A stretch of DNA of 38,700 nucleotides from Actinomycetes bacterium (GTDB lineage Bacteria; Actinomycetota; Acidimicrobiia; Acidimicrobiales; Ilumatobacteraceae): NCBI GenBank assembly GCA_025359865.1, contig JANYDH010000093.1, forward strand, positions 1 through 38,700. The letters are read 5' to 3'. Made by a program: the position numbers and the translations under genes. The notes under the pieces are model-generated. The model had not been told where the DNA came from and searched no databases. It saw only the letters and a program-made list of their open reading frames with translations. Shown piece by piece: positions 37,597-38,700 of the stretch (the stretch's first letter is position 1; every line of letters starts with the position of its first letter).

Positions 37597-38676
37597 ATGA
37601 GCACCACCGAGATCGATCCTGATCGTCTGAAGATGTTTTCGTTCCAGCTGTTCACCAAGCTGGAGGGTGCCGTTACCTCCGGCATGATCCACCTCGGTGA
37701 TCAGTTGGGCCTGTACAGCGCGCTGCGGGCCGCCGACACGGCAATGACGTCCGCCGAATTGGCCGATGCCACGGGTCTATCAGAGCGGTGGGTGCGAGAG
37801 TGGGCCTACAACCAGGCCGCTGCCGGTCTGATCGTTGCCGATGCCGACGAGCGCTTCTCGTTGACTCCGGAGGCGACAGCCGTCTTGGCTAGTCCCGACC
37901 ACCCGGCGTACGGAATGGGCATGTTTCATCGGTTGCCGCAGACCATGCGTGCGGTAGAGGAGATGCCCGAGAGCTTTCGCAGTGGGCTGGGGCACGACTA
38001 CGACAGCCATGGCCCACAAGGTGCGGTCGGGATCGAGCGCAGTTTCGAGCCATGGAACCGGGCGTTCCTGCTGCCGCTGGTGCTGCCAGCGGTCGAGGGC
38101 GTGGTCGCGAAGTTGCAGCACGGGGCCAAGCTCGCGGATGTCGGCTGCGGTGCTGGGGGTGCGGTGCTGTTGATGGCGAAGGAGTTTCCGCGTAGCACGT
38201 TCACCGGGTACGACATCTCGCAGTTCGCACTGGCCCGCGCCGATCAGAAGCAGCTGGAATCCGGGGTGGTCAATGCGACGTTCGTCGACCCACGTCGTAC
38301 GCCGCTGCCGAACGACCAGTCGCTCGATGTGGTCACCACATTCGATTGCATCCACGACATGACCCATCCACAGCAGATGATCGCTGCGATCCGGGCGGCG
38401 CTCAAGCCGGACGGTACCTGGTTGCTCGTCGACATCAAGGCACTTGACACCTTCGCCGAGAACGCTCGCAAAAATCCGATGGCGTCGTTGATGTACGGCA
38501 TCAGCGTGCTGAGCTGTATGTCGTCCGCGCTCAGCGAGCCTGACGGTGAGGGCTTAGGCACGCTGGGATTGTCGCAAGGCCGGGCTCAACAGATGGCGAC
38601 CGAGGCCGGATTCACCAGGTTTCGGCGCCTCGACATCGATCACGCGGTGAACGCGTTCTACGAAGTGCGCCCCTAA
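37597..38676 (+). CDS. Class I SAM-dependent methyltransferase with N-terminal winged helix (Rv2258c-like)
   Basis: The 359-residue protein has an N-terminal winged-helix/dimerisation region (about residues 20-95: GLYSALR, ELADATGLSERWVREW, ERFSLTPEATAVL). A Rossmann methyltransferase follows: motif I LADVGCGAGGAVLLMA, motif II FTGYDIS, FDCIHDMTHP, and LKPDGTWLLVDI. This two-domain layout resembles mycobacterial Rv2258c-type proteins and plant-like O-methyltransferases, but the acceptor is unknown. The start is fixed by the TATCGT box. It ends 24 bp before the window edge. Confidence 0.93.
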   Translation: MSTTEIDPDRLKMFSFQLFTKLEGAVTSGMIHLGDQLGLYSALRAADTAMTSAELADATGLSERWVREWAYNQAAAGLIVADADERFSLTPEATAVLASPDHPAYGMGMFHRLPQTMRAVEEMPESFRSGLGHDYDSHGPQGAVGIERSFEPWNRAFLLPLVLPAVEGVVAKLQHGAKLADVGCGAGGAVLLMAKEFPRSTFTGYDISQFALARADQKQLESGVVNATFVDPRRTPLPNDQSLDVVTTFDCIHDMTHPQQMIAAIRAALKPDGTWLLVDIKALDTFAENARKNPMASLMYGISVLSCMSSALSEPDGEGLGTLGLSQGRAQQMATEAGFTRFRRLDIDHAVNAFYEVRP

Positions 38677-38700
38677 ACCCCACTGCGCACGAGCTTTGGT

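Noticed and set aside
1-38700. tRNA or rRNA genes, CRISPR arrays, transposases, phage genes or attachment sites
   Set aside because: Nothing with their hallmark sequences was seen on either strand by eye; the gene set and base composition appear uniform.

Overview
The window is GC-rich, gene-dense bacterial DNA with 33 supported protein genes, almost no intergenic space, and no rRNA, tRNA, CRISPR, phage or insertion sequence that I can see. It looks like a chromosomal segment of an actinomycetote, possibly of the Acidimicrobiia type. The reasons are frequent GTG starts, an LLM/F420-type oxidoreductase, a mycothiol-dependent-isomerase-fold protein, a DUF2510 membrane protein, a stand-alone LigD-type polymerase domain, and TANNNT -10 boxes sitting 6-9 nt before start codons (leaderless mRNAs). 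The taxon is an inference from gene content, not from a marker search.

Layout. 1-3.2 kb (minus): release factor 3, then a VOC plus double-cupin fusion and a tiny membrane protein. 3.3-5.9 kb (plus): a three-gene overlapping operon of LLM oxidoreductase, PAS sensor kinase with a degenerate ATPase domain, and NarL-type regulator. 5.9-7.1 kb: VIT1/CCC1 metal transporter and a CAP/SCP-like lipoprotein. 7.2-10.1 kb: LigD-type polymerase divergent from a biotin-carrier/carboxyltransferase fusion. 10.2-12.0 kb: N-succinylamino acid racemase/OSBS-like enolase-superfamily enzyme coupled to a GNAT transferase. 12.0-16.9 kb: 2OG-Fe(II) oxygenase divergent from class III aminotransferase, TauE/SafE exporter and Cys-type sulfatase. 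16.9-21.6 kb: metallo-beta-lactamase hydrolase and maleylpyruvate-isomerase-fold protein (minus), divergent ProA paralogue and M1 lipoprotein peptidase (plus). 21.6-27.1 kb (minus): FAD amine oxidase, panC and panB, phosphatidylcholine synthase, type B carboxylesterase. 27.3-29.0 kb: hexapeptide acyltransferase, a membrane-anchored unknown and DoxX. 29.1-33.5 kb (plus): heterodimeric ABC exporter and an SDR. 33.6-38.7 kb: CarF/PEDS1-type lipid desaturase, DUF2510 protein, acyl-CoA synthetase, histidine phosphatase, winged-helix methyltransferase.

How the parts fit. Operons are tight and translationally coupled (ATGA/GTGA overlaps), while nearly every first gene of a unit lacks a Shine-Dalgarno sequence and instead has a TANNNT box 6-9 nt before the start codon. 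Two genes (acyltransferase, histidine phosphatase) appear to be preceded by leaderless mini-ORFs of 9 and 6 codons whose stop overlaps the real start. Three of six convergent gene junctions are filled by short tandem repeats and a fourth by a 12-bp-stem palindrome. A relative of that palindrome recurs in a divergent promoter region.

Most interesting biology: a probable plasmanyl-lipid desaturase (CarF/TMEM189 family) with an odd C-terminus antisense to its neighbour, about 8 kb from a phosphatidylcholine synthase; the racemase/GNAT pair; the ATPase-degenerate sensor kinase; and the leaderless mini-ORF coupling.
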